Shown one piece after another: positions 1 to 5,465 of a DNA stretch of 5,465 bases (position 1 is the first letter of the stretch; every line of letters starts with the position of its first letter). Location of the stretch: contig JALSKR010000291.1 of assembly GCA_026988735.1 (NCBI GenBank), forward strand, positions 1-5,465, in the 5' to 3' direction. The position numbers and the translations under genes were made by a program. This DNA is from Sulfurimonas sp. (GTDB lineage: Bacteria; Campylobacterota; Campylobacteria; Campylobacterales; Sulfurimonadaceae). The notes beneath the pieces were generated by a model. That model had not been told where the DNA came from. It worked only from the letters and a program-made list of their open reading frames with translations, and ran no database searches.

Positions 1-39
1 AACTTTTTTATCTGAATATTGAATTTTTAGTTCACCCAT
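1..39 (-). CDS. Start of a minus-strand gene cut by the window edge; possible IS1380-family transposase
   Basis: Thirteen codons are visible, reading MGELKIQYSDKKV, with no stop before the edge. That this is a real gene start rests on a near-perfect Shine-Dalgarno AAGGAGT (minus strand, 52 to 46) placed 6 nt before the ATG at 39-37. The residues recall the opening of IS1380-type DDE transposases, which often start with a short basic stretch, then an aromatic-[ST]-[DN]-K segment before a 'TPFGG'-like motif. That motif would lie just outside the window, so the assignment is recalled family similarity over very few residues and remains tentative. If correct, this is the 5' end of a mobile element whose left end lies in the intergenic DNA before the ArsR-type regulator. 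Otherwise it is simply an unidentified gene divergent from that regulator. Confidence 0.5.
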   Translation of the reverse strand, partial: MGELKIQYSDKKV

Positions 40-45
40 TTGGTG

Positions 46-52
46 ACTCCTT
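46..52 (-). promoter_or_regulatory. Strong ribosome binding site for the left-edge gene
   Basis: On the minus strand AAGGAGT precedes the ATG at 39 by 6 nt (CACCAA). It is the best Shine-Dalgarno in the window and the main reason to believe that a gene starts at 39. A TACTAT hexamer (minus, 83-78) is a possible -10 box for it, but no -35 is evident. Confidence 0.7.
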
Positions 53-152
53 ATCAGCTCTCTTTTATCTCGGCTCTATAGTACTTTTTATTGGTTTAAA
101 CTTTCTTTATTGCATAATTTGGGTTCATTGCTCTTCCTTTGTTTTGAAATAA

Positions 153-183
153 CCTAATAACTAAATGCTTAATTAGGCATTTA
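153..183. repeat. Overlapping inverted repeats, candidate operator upstream of the ArsR-type gene
   Basis: Two interleaved inverted repeats lie just upstream of the regulator promoter. CCTAAT (153-158) pairs with ATTAGG (172-177), and TAAATGC (162-168) pairs with GCATTTA (177-183). ACTAAAT also occurs as a direct repeat at 160-166 and 184-190. ArsR/SmtB repressors bind AT-rich imperfect dyads that overlap or flank their own promoter, so this is a plausible autoregulatory site covering the -35 region of the promoter at 202-210. The repeats are seen directly; the operator role is inferred. Confidence 0.45.
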
Positions 184-201
184 ACTAAATAGATGAGAGT
201 A

Positions 202-210
202 TGGTATAAT
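202..210 (+). promoter_or_regulatory. Extended -10 promoter of the ArsR-type gene
   Basis: TGG-TATAAT is a full TATAAT (205-210) with an upstream TG, the extended -10 form. No good -35 is visible (TTAACT at 181-186, 18 nt away, is weak), which fits Campylobacterota sigma-70 promoters. Transcription would start near 217. That leaves about 20 nt of leader before the ATG at 238 and rules out the ATG at 193, which lies upstream of the promoter. Confidence 0.65.
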
Positions 211-227
211 TTTATAATTAAAATGTC

Positions 228-232
228 AAGGA
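228..232 (+). promoter_or_regulatory. Ribosome binding site that fixes the ArsR-type start at 238
   Basis: AAGGA stands 5 nt before ATG 238. The other in-frame ATGs are less likely: 193 and 223 lack a site at suitable distance, and 193 precedes the promoter. ATG 247 is 14 nt from the site. Confidence 0.7.
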
Positions 233-237
233 CACTC

Positions 238-597
238 ATGCTAGATATGCAGCAAAAAATCAAAATATTCAAGGCACTGGGGAATGAAACGCGTTTTTTG
301 ATTTTTAAAAATGTTTTTACCGGTGGGTATACCTGTTCGCTTGACAAAAAAGACCCGAATGTCAAAGTCAGTGCACATGCAACCTGTGTGAGCACGATTG
401 CCGAGCATTTTGACTTTTCTCTGCCTACAATCTCCAAACATCTCAAAGAGCTTAGGGAAGCGGGTATTATCACTATGGAAAAAAAATCAAATAAAATTTA
501 TATAGAACCAAATATGGAAACAATCCGCGAACTTGGAAGTTGTTTTAACACTCTTGTTGAAAATTTTGACGCAAACAGAGAGCTTTTTTTCGCATAA
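238..597 (+). CDS. ArsR/SmtB-family winged-helix transcriptional regulator
   Basis: A 119-residue cytoplasmic DNA-binding protein, probably a dimeric repressor released from DNA by a metal, metalloid or redox signal. Residues 11-23 (FKALGNETRFLIF) match the family opening helix with its conserved [DN]-x-T-R. Residues 50-76 hold the helix-turn-helix with the recognition segment LPTISKHLKELREAG, and 77-90 form the wing. E. coli ArsR has Cys-Val-Cys at the start of the helix before the recognition helix. Here the equivalent is C50-V51-S52, so the second thiol is missing. About 17 extra residues lie between the first helix pair and C50, and they begin with another cysteine, C33. C102 lies near the C-terminus. 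The inducer cannot be named from the sequence. The gene stands alone: convergent with rnz (15 nt gap) and divergent from the left-edge gene, with no arsenic or metal transporter in view. Start 238 was chosen on its ribosome site and promoter. Confidence 0.88.
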   Translation: MLDMQQKIKIFKALGNETRFLIFKNVFTGGYTCSLDKKDPNVKVSAHATCVSTIAEHFDFSLPTISKHLKELREAGIITMEKKSNKIYIEPNMETIRELGSCFNTLVENFDANRELFFA

Positions 598-607
598 TAC
601 AGAGAAG

Positions 608-623
608 AAAAATTATAATTTTT
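608..623. terminator. AT-only perfect palindrome between convergent genes, weak terminator candidate
   Basis: Five A, TTATAA, five T: a 16-bp perfect dyad lying between the regulator stop (597) and the end of rnz, and covering the rnz TAA (615-613). It could give a short hairpin ending in U residues on either strand. With no G:C pairs it would be unstable, so an intrinsic terminator role is uncertain. Confidence 0.25.
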
Positions 624-1569
624 CAAGCACTCCATTGCGCCAAAGGTAAAAAACATCAAAATCATTGGCAACAAAACATCTGCCATTGTAAGAGAGCTTT
701 ATCTCCTCACAAACCATTTGTGCATCATAGCGACTGCCTTGGGCATATCGTGCGCTGATGTGTGTTGCTATAAGATTTTTGACATGGTGTTTTTGGGTCA
801 CTTCACCGAGATTCTTTGCAGTTGTATGTAAAAATTTTGTAGGCAGAGCGTTATAAACTTCCTGTGTATAGGTACTTTCATGCACTAACAGATCAAGATT
901 GTCGAGATGTGCACCTAAGATATCCGGCTCACTGTTGTCTCCGGCTATTATGAGTTTTCTGCCCACAATGGGTGCGAGCATATAGTTATTTGAGACAAAC
1001 TCTTTTCCTTTATGCACAATGTTGTTTCCGCGTTTAAGCTCTCCATAAAGAGGTGAAGGTTCCAACCCCTCTAGGCGTAACTTCTCTTCATCAAGTTTAT
1101 TCGTGATGTCATACTCCTGTATAAAATAGGCAAAACTCTCTACTGAATGAACAAGTGGGAGTACTTGCAATGAAAATTTGTCAAAGTCTAATACTTGGTT
1201 TGCTTCAATTTCAACTATTTTTAGTGCATACCCCAGATGTTCTTTGGAAATATCCATGACACACTCTATGAAGTTTTTTATGCCTTTTGGTCCGTAAACT
1301 GTAAGCGGGGAGAGTGCTTTATCGAGTGTTTTTGAAGAGAGCAGTCCCGGCAGTCCGTAGTAGTGGTCACCATGCAGATGGGTGATGAAGACTGTACAGA
1401 GTTTGCCGACGCTAAGAGAAGTTCTGAGTATCTGATGCTGCGTAGCTTCTCCACAGTCAAAAAGATACCATTTGTTGTCCTGGTCACATTCAAGTGCGAG
1501 AGCTGTAACATTTCTCTCTTTTGTCGGCTTGCCCGCACTTGTGCCTAAGAAGGTCAGTTTCAATGGCAA
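613..1569 (-). CDS. rnz: Ribonuclease Z (tRNA 3' processing endonuclease)
   Basis: A cytoplasmic zinc-dependent metallo-beta-lactamase-fold nuclease that cleaves precursor tRNAs at the 3' side of the discriminator base. It is complete at 318 residues, close to the roughly 310 usual for the short bacterial form. Visible marks: N-terminal LTFLGTSAGKPT (5-16), FDCGEATQHQ (37-46), the metal-binding HLHGDH (H64, H66, D68, H69), H141, D211 in IIAGDN, the HExT-like box HEST (230-233), HTT (248-250), and H270 in ATHISARY. These cover the expected two-zinc ligand set. Residues 150-190, including PLYGELKRG, correspond to the flexible arm (exosite) that clamps tRNA. The longest frame begins with TTG at 1569-1567, directly after the TAA of the upstream gene and in the same frame. 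A second TTG at 1563-1561 would give the more family-typical N-terminus MKLTFLGTS (316 residues) and is better spaced from the weak AAG upstream. Expression is probably coupled to the upstream gene. Confidence 0.93.
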   Translation of the reverse strand: MPLKLTFLGTSAGKPTKERNVTALALECDQDNKWYLFDCGEATQHQILRTSLSVGKLCTVFITHLHGDHYYGLPGLLSSKTLDKALSPLTVYGPKGIKNFIECVMDISKEHLGYALKIVEIEANQVLDFDKFSLQVLPLVHSVESFAYFIQEYDITNKLDEEKLRLEGLEPSPLYGELKRGNNIVHKGKEFVSNNYMLAPIVGRKLIIAGDNSEPDILGAHLDNLDLLVHESTYTQEVYNALPTKFLHTTAKNLGEVTQKHHVKNLIATHISARYAQGSRYDAQMVCEEIKLSYNGRCFVANDFDVFYLWRNGVLEKL

Positions 1570-2379
1570 TTACTTAAATAAAGATGTAAAGTACTCTTCA
1601 ATATCTCCAGGTGTTCCTGAAATTGACATAAACTCGCCCATACTGAGATTTGGAAATGCAATCGCTAAATAATATTTCGGGTGTAAAATTTTTGCTGTAT
1701 CACCTGTAACCATTACCATATATGGTAAAAATGCACTGTGCTTTTCTCCTTTTATTTCAGATACATAATATTTTTCGCCTTTTTCAGTCGGCATTGCAAT
1801 TCCGTAAAGTGTTGCCTCTCCGGCTTCTAATGTAAAAACAATATTTTTCGCTGCATTTTTTTCTAATTTTTCTTTTAAATTATCCCCTTTTGCAACTTCT
1901 ATCATATCCTCATAATAAGGCATAGCCATCATAAAGTGATACCCTGCAATATCGTCATCATCAAGAGCATCTTCTGAATTTTTGAGTGTTCCAAAAGCAT
2001 TTGCAAGCTTGCTGTTTACTTTTTTTGCATCTTCTGCTTGAAAATTATCCTGCATAAAAGCATGCAGAAAATATTGCGGATTTGTAAGAACAAGTTCTTT
2101 GTCTTTGCTGTTTACGAGTACTTTTTGCACACCGGCAAAGGCTCTCTCTTTTTGCGAAGCATCTTTTGTCAATGTAGGACATGTATATGCTATAACATGA
2201 TAGTCGGGGTTTTGCATTGCGTCGTATTCTCCAACAACCTGTAAACCGTTTGTTGTGAGTGCCGTTTTGACATCGTTTGCATTTTTAAATGCAGCATATT
2301 CATATGTACTTACTTTATCAGCAAAAAGATTTGCTCCCATCAGCATTGTTGCTAAGCCTGCGACTACTATTTGTTTCAT
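1570..2379 (-). CDS. Secreted protein of unknown function, apparently two DUF302-like halves
   Basis: 269 residues. Residues 1-20 form a signal peptide (MK, hydrophobic core VVAGLATMLMG, ending NLFA before D21), so the mature protein is probably periplasmic. There is no lipobox and no other membrane segment. The first half (about 29-108) resembles DUF302: a helix with KTALTTNGLQVVGEYD, a strand ending in the only cysteine (AYTCP, C67), then GVQKVLVN and NPQYFLHAF. The second half (about 165-245) repeats the last part of this pattern with LPYMVMVTG and HPKYYLAIAF, which suggests an internal duplication. The DUF302 link is from memory of the family pattern and is tentative; no biochemical function can be assigned. 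Translation starts at ATG 2379-2377 behind a purine-rich GGAAAG (minus, 2388-2383). It is the first gene of a two-gene unit with rnz, which it abuts. Confidence 0.8.
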   Translation of the reverse strand: MKQIVVAGLATMLMGANLFADKVSTYEYAAFKNANDVKTALTTNGLQVVGEYDAMQNPDYHVIAYTCPTLTKDASQKERAFAGVQKVLVNSKDKELVLTNPQYFLHAFMQDNFQAEDAKKVNSKLANAFGTLKNSEDALDDDDIAGYHFMMAMPYYEDMIEVAKGDNLKEKLEKNAAKNIVFTLEAGEATLYGIAMPTEKGEKYYVSEIKGEKHSAFLPYMVMVTGDTAKILHPKYYLAIAFPNLSMGEFMSISGTPGDIEEYFTSLFK

Positions 2380-2407
2380 TTTCTTTCCGTTGATTAAATT
2401 GAAAAAT

Positions 2408-2423
2408 ATTATAATTTATTATA
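2408..2423 (-). promoter_or_regulatory. Two tandem -10 boxes for the secreted protein-rnz unit
   Basis: Reading leftward, TATAAT occurs at 2423-2418 and again at 2413-2408, 29 to 44 nt before the ATG at 2379. No spaced -35 is visible (TTGAAC at 2459-2454 is 30 nt away, too far). Either box could serve. The DNA here is extremely AT-rich, so chance matches are possible. Confidence 0.45.
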
Positions 2424-2500
2424 GTTGATAGCCACATTAATTTTAAAAAATTTGTTCAACTTCAAGAAAAAAAAGAATAAATTCAAAAAATTTAGCTCCT

Positions 2501-2512
2501 TTTGGATATAAT
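2501..2512 (+). promoter_or_regulatory. alaS promoter, Campylobacterota-type -10
   Basis: TTTGGA-TATAAT, with TATAAT at 2507-2512, matches the epsilonproteobacterial sigma-70 pattern of a T-rich stretch and G just before a strong -10 box. Upstream, A-rich tracts (2466-2490) replace a conserved -35. The predicted start near 2519 leaves a leader of roughly 22 nt with a modest AAAGAGA ribosome site (2527-2533) before ATG 2541. Confidence 0.7.
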
Positions 2513-2540
2513 CGCGTAATTTTATAAAAGAGAAACAACC

Positions 2541-5093
2541 ATGGATATTAGAGAAGAGTATTTAAAATTTTTTGAATCAAAACAACATACAAGAGTTCCC
2601 TCAGCGCCTTTGGTGCCTGAAGATGCAACTCTGCTTTTTAACAACGCAGGCATGGTGCCTTTTAAGTCGATTTTTACAGGTGAGGTTCCTCGTCCTGCAA
2701 ATCCTCGTGCAACATCCTGCCAGACTTGTATCCGTGCGGGTGGAAAACACAATGACCTTGAAAATGTCGGGCATACTGCACGCCATCATACTTTTTTTGA
2801 GATGCTTGGTAATTTTAGCTTTGGAGATTACTTTAAAGAAGAGGCTATTGCCTATGCCTGGGAGTTTATTACAGAAGTATTGCATTTAGACAAAGATAAA
2901 CTCTGGGTGACAGTACATGAAAGCGATGATGAGGCTGAGGAGATTTGGAAAAAGCATATTGCGCCAGAACGTATTATGCGTTTGGGCGATAAAGACAACT
3001 TTTGGTCAATGGGTGATACAGGACCTTGCGGACCCTGTTCTGAAATCTTTTATGATCAGGGAGCGGAACATTTTACAGGCCCAGAGGATTATATGGGTGG
3101 CGAAGGCGACAGATTTTTGGAAATCTGGAATCTTGTGTTTATGCAGTATGAAGTTAAAGAAAAAGGGGGAGAGCGAATCCCTCTTGCACATCCGTCTATA
3201 GATACGGGAATGGGACTTGAACGTGTTGTAGCTATTAAAGAGGGTGCACTCTCTAACTATGGTTCTTCTTTGTTTATGCCGATTATCCGAAAAGTTGAAG
3301 ATTTGATAGGCAAAGAGTATGTATATGCTACGGGTGCTTCGTACCGTGTTATTGCCGATCATATTAGAACCGCAGTGTTTTTACTTTCTCAGGGGGTAAA
3401 CTTTTCTAATGAGGGTCGTGGTTATGTGCTTCGCAGAATCCTGCGTCGTGCAGTACGTCATGGATACCTTCTTGGGTTTCGTGAGCCGTTTATGCACAAA
3501 CTTGTAGATATACTCGTAGATATTATGGGTGGCGAGTATGAATATCTTCAGAAAAAAGCAGAGGTTGTCAAAGAGCAGATAGAACTTGAAGAGGCACGAT
3601 TTTTCAAAACCATAGAATCAGGTATAGCACTTTTTAATATGCAACTGCAAAACACTGATAAAGTATTTTCCGGAGAAGTGGCTTTTAAACTCTATGATAC
3701 CTACGGCTTTCCGCTTGATTTGACAGAGGATATGCTACGTGAAAAAGGGCTTTCTCTTGATACTGCAAAATTTGAAAGTTTAATGGATGAACAGAGAAAA
3801 CGTGCCAAAGCTGCCTGGAAGGGAAGTGGAGATGATGCTGTAAGCGGCGATTTTAAAGCACTGCTTGAAGAGTTTGGTGAAAATGAGTTTATCGGCTATG
3901 AAACAATGCAAAGTGTTTCAAAAGTTTTGGCACTCCTTGATGAAAACTTTCAAAGAGTAGAGCGTCTTGATTTGGGGCAAAAGGGCTGGGTTCTTTTAGA
4001 TAAAACACCTTTTTATGCCGAGAGTGGCGGACAATGCGGTGATATTGGTGTACTCAAGTGCCGCGCAAAAGTAGTTGATACAAAGAAATTTTTTGGTTTA
4101 AATATGTCACAAATCGAAGTGACATCATATATCAAAGAAAATACAAACGTAGATGCAATTGTAGATGTGAGCCGTAATGAAATCACAAAGCATCACTCAG
4201 CAACGCATTTACTGCATGCTGTTCTTTCAAATGTATTGGGTGAACATATCTCTCAGGCAGGTTCATTAGTCGAAGCGACACGTTTGCGTTTTGATTTTTC
4301 TCATCCAAAAGCACTCACTGAAGAAGAGTTACATGTAATCGAAGAGCGTGTTAACAATGATATTATGCGTGCATTACCGGCAAAAACAGAAGTTCTGCCG
4401 ATAGAAGAAGCAAAAAAATCAGGTGCAAAAAGCCAGTTTGGTGAAAAGTACGGTGATGAGGTTCGTGTTGTGAGTTTTGCAGATGCTTCTGTAGAGTTTT
4501 GCGGTGGGGTACATGTAGACAATACTGCAAATATAGGCTCTTTTATCATCACAAAAGAGAGTGGCGTGAGCGCGGGTGTACGACGTATAGAAGCAGTTTG
4601 CGGCAATGCTGCGTATAAATATTTCTGTGAGCAGAGAGCACTTTTAAAAGAGGCTCAGAGTGAAGTGAAAAATATTGACCTGCTTGCTGGAATTAACAGA
4701 CTCAAATCAAATATTACAACATTAAAAGATGAACTTAAAGAGGCACACGAAGCTGCAAAAGTTGAAATTAAAGCAGATGAAATAAACGGTGTGTCGGTAG
4801 TTATAGATGAATTGCCAAATGGCGATATAAAAGAAAAAATAGACGAGCTGAAAAATCAAAATGAGAAACTCTGTGCAATGCTTTTTCAAGTCAAAGGTGA
4901 TAAAGTCCTTATAGCCGCAGGTGTCAAAGGATGTGAGGCTAAAGCGGGTGACTGGATTAAAAAGATTGCACCTATCTTAGGCGGTGGCGGTGGCGGTCGT
5001 CCTGATTTTGCCCAAGCCGGTGGAAAAGATGCTTCAAAACTGCCAGAGGCAAAAGAGGCAGCACTGAAATTTATTACAGAGGTACTGGGTTAA
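2541..5093 (+). CDS. alaS: Alanine--tRNA ligase (alanyl-tRNA synthetase)
   Basis: A complete cytoplasmic class II synthetase of 850 residues (E. coli about 875) that attaches alanine to tRNA-Ala and hydrolyses mischarged Ser- or Gly-tRNA-Ala. Catalytic domain, about 1-235: motif 1 region [12 protein letters not shown] (31-42), the family block [19 protein letters not shown] (59-77), motif 2 region [18 protein letters not shown] (81-98), and motif 3 GMGLERV (223-229). A helical tRNA-recognition part follows (about 236-430) with [16 protein letters not shown] (293-308). Editing domain: zinc ligands H552 and H556 in HHSATHLLH, and C654 and H658 in CGGVH, all present. C-Ala domain, about 715-850: a coiled-coil stretch, then the Gly-rich [15 protein letters not shown] (814-828). 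No frameshift or missing key residue was seen. It is transcribed from its own promoter, divergent from the secreted protein-rnz unit. Its stop TAA (5091-5093) shares one base with the ATG of the next gene, so the two are probably co-transcribed and translationally coupled. Confidence 0.98.
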   Translation: MDIREEYLKFFESKQHTRVPSAPLVPEDATLLFNNAGMVPFKSIFTGEVPRPANPRATSCQTCIRAGGKHNDLENVGHTARHHTFFEMLGNFSFGDYFKEEAIAYAWEFITEVLHLDKDKLWVTVHESDDEAEEIWKKHIAPERIMRLGDKDNFWSMGDTGPCGPCSEIFYDQGAEHFTGPEDYMGGEGDRFLEIWNLVFMQYEVKEKGGERIPLAHPSIDTGMGLERVVAIKEGALSNYGSSLFMPIIRKVEDLIGKEYVYATGASYRVIADHIRTAVFLLSQGVNFSNEGRGYVLRRILRRAVRHGYLLGFREPFMHKLVDILVDIMGGEYEYLQKKAEVVKEQIELEEARFFKTIESGIALFNMQLQNTDKVFSGEVAFKLYDTYGFPLDLTEDMLREKGLSLDTAKFESLMDEQRKRAKAAWKGSGDDAVSGDFKALLEEFGENEFIGYETMQSVSKVLALLDENFQRVERLDLGQKGWVLLDKTPFYAESGGQCGDIGVLKCRAKVVDTKKFFGLNMSQIEVTSYIKENTNVDAIVDVSRNEITKHHSATHLLHAVLSNVLGEHISQAGSLVEATRLRFDFSHPKALTEEELHVIEERVNNDIMRALPAKTEVLPIEEAKKSGAKSQFGEKYGDEVRVVSFADASVEFCGGVHVDNTANIGSFIITKESGVSAGVRRIEAVCGNAAYKYFCEQRALLKEAQSEVKNIDLLAGINRLKSNITTLKDELKEAHEAAKVEIKADEINGVSVVIDELPNGDIKEKIDELKNQNEKLCAMLFQVKGDKVLIAAGVKGCEAKAGDWIKKIAPILGGGGGGRPDFAQAGGKDASKLPEAKEAALKFITEVLG

Positions 5094-5465
5094 TGAAAGA
5101 TTTTATGATAGAACTTTTTGCAGATTACAGAACACAGATAGTCTTTTTACATGTAATCTCGGCTGTTGTGTGGGTTGGAGGGATGATTGCTATGAAATTT
5201 GCAGCGCATCCTTCGTTTATACAAATTGAATCACCACTGCACAGACTCGAGCGAATTTCACAATCGCTTAACAGACTCTTTATGATTGTTTTACCTTTTG
5301 TTGTTATACTTATAATTACAGCGGTAATTATGGCGGTAGGACTTGGTTTTCGTGCAGCTGCTGTTGATGCAAGTGGCAATGTAATAGATGAATATGCGAT
5401 GCATATATATAATCTGGTACATGTAAAAGAGGTTATCTGGATGATTATGGCGGCTAATCTTACTG
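5093..5465 (+). CDS. CopD-like integral membrane protein, 3' end beyond the window
   Basis: The first 124 residues are visible and the frame is open at the edge. Hydrophobic segments lie at about 16-35 (FLHVISAVVWVGGM), 62-86, and from about 107 onward (LVHVKEVIWMIMAAN). The first helix has the H-x-x-[SG]-x-x-x-W-x-G-G pattern of the CopD / COG1981-type family of small multi-helix membrane proteins. H20 and H110 sit in helices and could be heme or metal ligands, as proposed for related families; this is inference. A charged segment with RLERISQSLNR (51-61) links helices 1 and 2, and a short polar loop (91-102) separates helices 2 and 3. The start overlaps the alaS stop as TAATG, with AGAGG (5078-5082) 10 nt upstream inside alaS. 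ATG 5105 is a weaker alternative. Its function cannot be stated beyond inner-membrane location. Confidence 0.8.
   Translation, partial: MKDFMIELFADYRTQIVFLHVISAVVWVGGMIAMKFAAHPSFIQIESPLHRLERISQSLNRLFMIVLPFVVILIITAVIMAVGLGFRAAAVDASGNVIDEYAMHIYNLVHVKEVIWMIMAANLT

Noticed and set aside
193..237. Longer ArsR-type start at ATG 193
   Set aside because: The codons 193-237 contain the -10 box (205-210) and the ribosome site (228-232), so they are not translated from the recognised promoter; the extra residues also do not fit the family.
96..473. 125-codon minus-strand open frame opposite the regulator gene
   Set aside because: It runs antisense through the well-supported ArsR-type gene, has no ribosome site or family resemblance, and its end lies in intergenic DNA.
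2461..2490. A-rich tract as a possible phase-variable homopolymer
   Set aside because: The longest A run is only 8-9 bases, is not in a coding frame, and periodic A tracts are usual upstream of promoters in this group.
2572..3362. Several 94-118 codon frames on both strands within the 5' part of alaS
   Set aside because: All overlap the conserved catalytic domain of alaS; their length is due to low stop density in the other frames.
4301..4606. 101-codon minus-strand open frame within alaS
   Set aside because: It lies wholly inside the editing domain of alaS, whose motifs are intact; it is a shadow frame with no start signals.
4980..4997. Three tandem GGCGGT hexamers
   Set aside because: They encode the conserved poly-glycine of the AlaS C-terminal domain, seen in this family generally, so there is no need to invoke a repeat element.
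5125..5379. 84-codon minus-strand open frame under the membrane protein
   Set aside because: It is antisense to a frame with clear membrane helices and operon coupling, and shows no plausible start site.

Overview
The window looks like chromosomal DNA of a Campylobacterota (epsilonproteobacterial) species, most likely a Sulfurimonas-like sulfur oxidiser. The grounds are the AT-rich composition, the style of the AlaS and RNase Z proteins, and promoters that show a TATAAT box (extended -10, or a T-rich stretch just upstream) without a clear -35. The genus is an inference from these features; no search was run.

Layout, left to right. (1) At the left edge a minus-strand gene begins, with a very good ribosome binding site. 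Only 13 codons are visible; they resemble the N-terminus of IS1380-type transposases, so an insertion sequence may run off the edge. (2) About 200 bp of intergenic DNA holds overlapping inverted repeats and an extended -10 promoter. (3) A plus-strand ArsR/SmtB-type regulator follows (238-597); its true start is well inside the longest open frame. (4) Convergent to it is a minus-strand pair read in the order 2379->1570->613: a secreted protein that looks like two DUF302-like halves, then ribonuclease Z. The two genes abut with no spacer, in the same frame, separated only by one TAA. (5) A 161 bp divergent promoter region (2380-2540) serves this pair and alaS. (6) Complete alanyl-tRNA synthetase (2541-5093). 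(7) A membrane protein with a CopD-like first helix begins on the A of the alaS stop codon and runs off the right edge.

Two housekeeping tRNA functions (rnz, 3'-end maturation; alaS, charging and proofreading) sit on either side of one divergent promoter region, each paired with an envelope protein of unknown role. The regulator has no adjacent target gene in view apart from the putative transposase. I see no CRISPR array, tRNA, rRNA, riboswitch or defence system, and no convincing undescribed system. The points most worth a second look are the 17-residue Cys-bounded insertion in the ArsR-type protein with its upstream inverted repeats, and the internally duplicated secreted protein.
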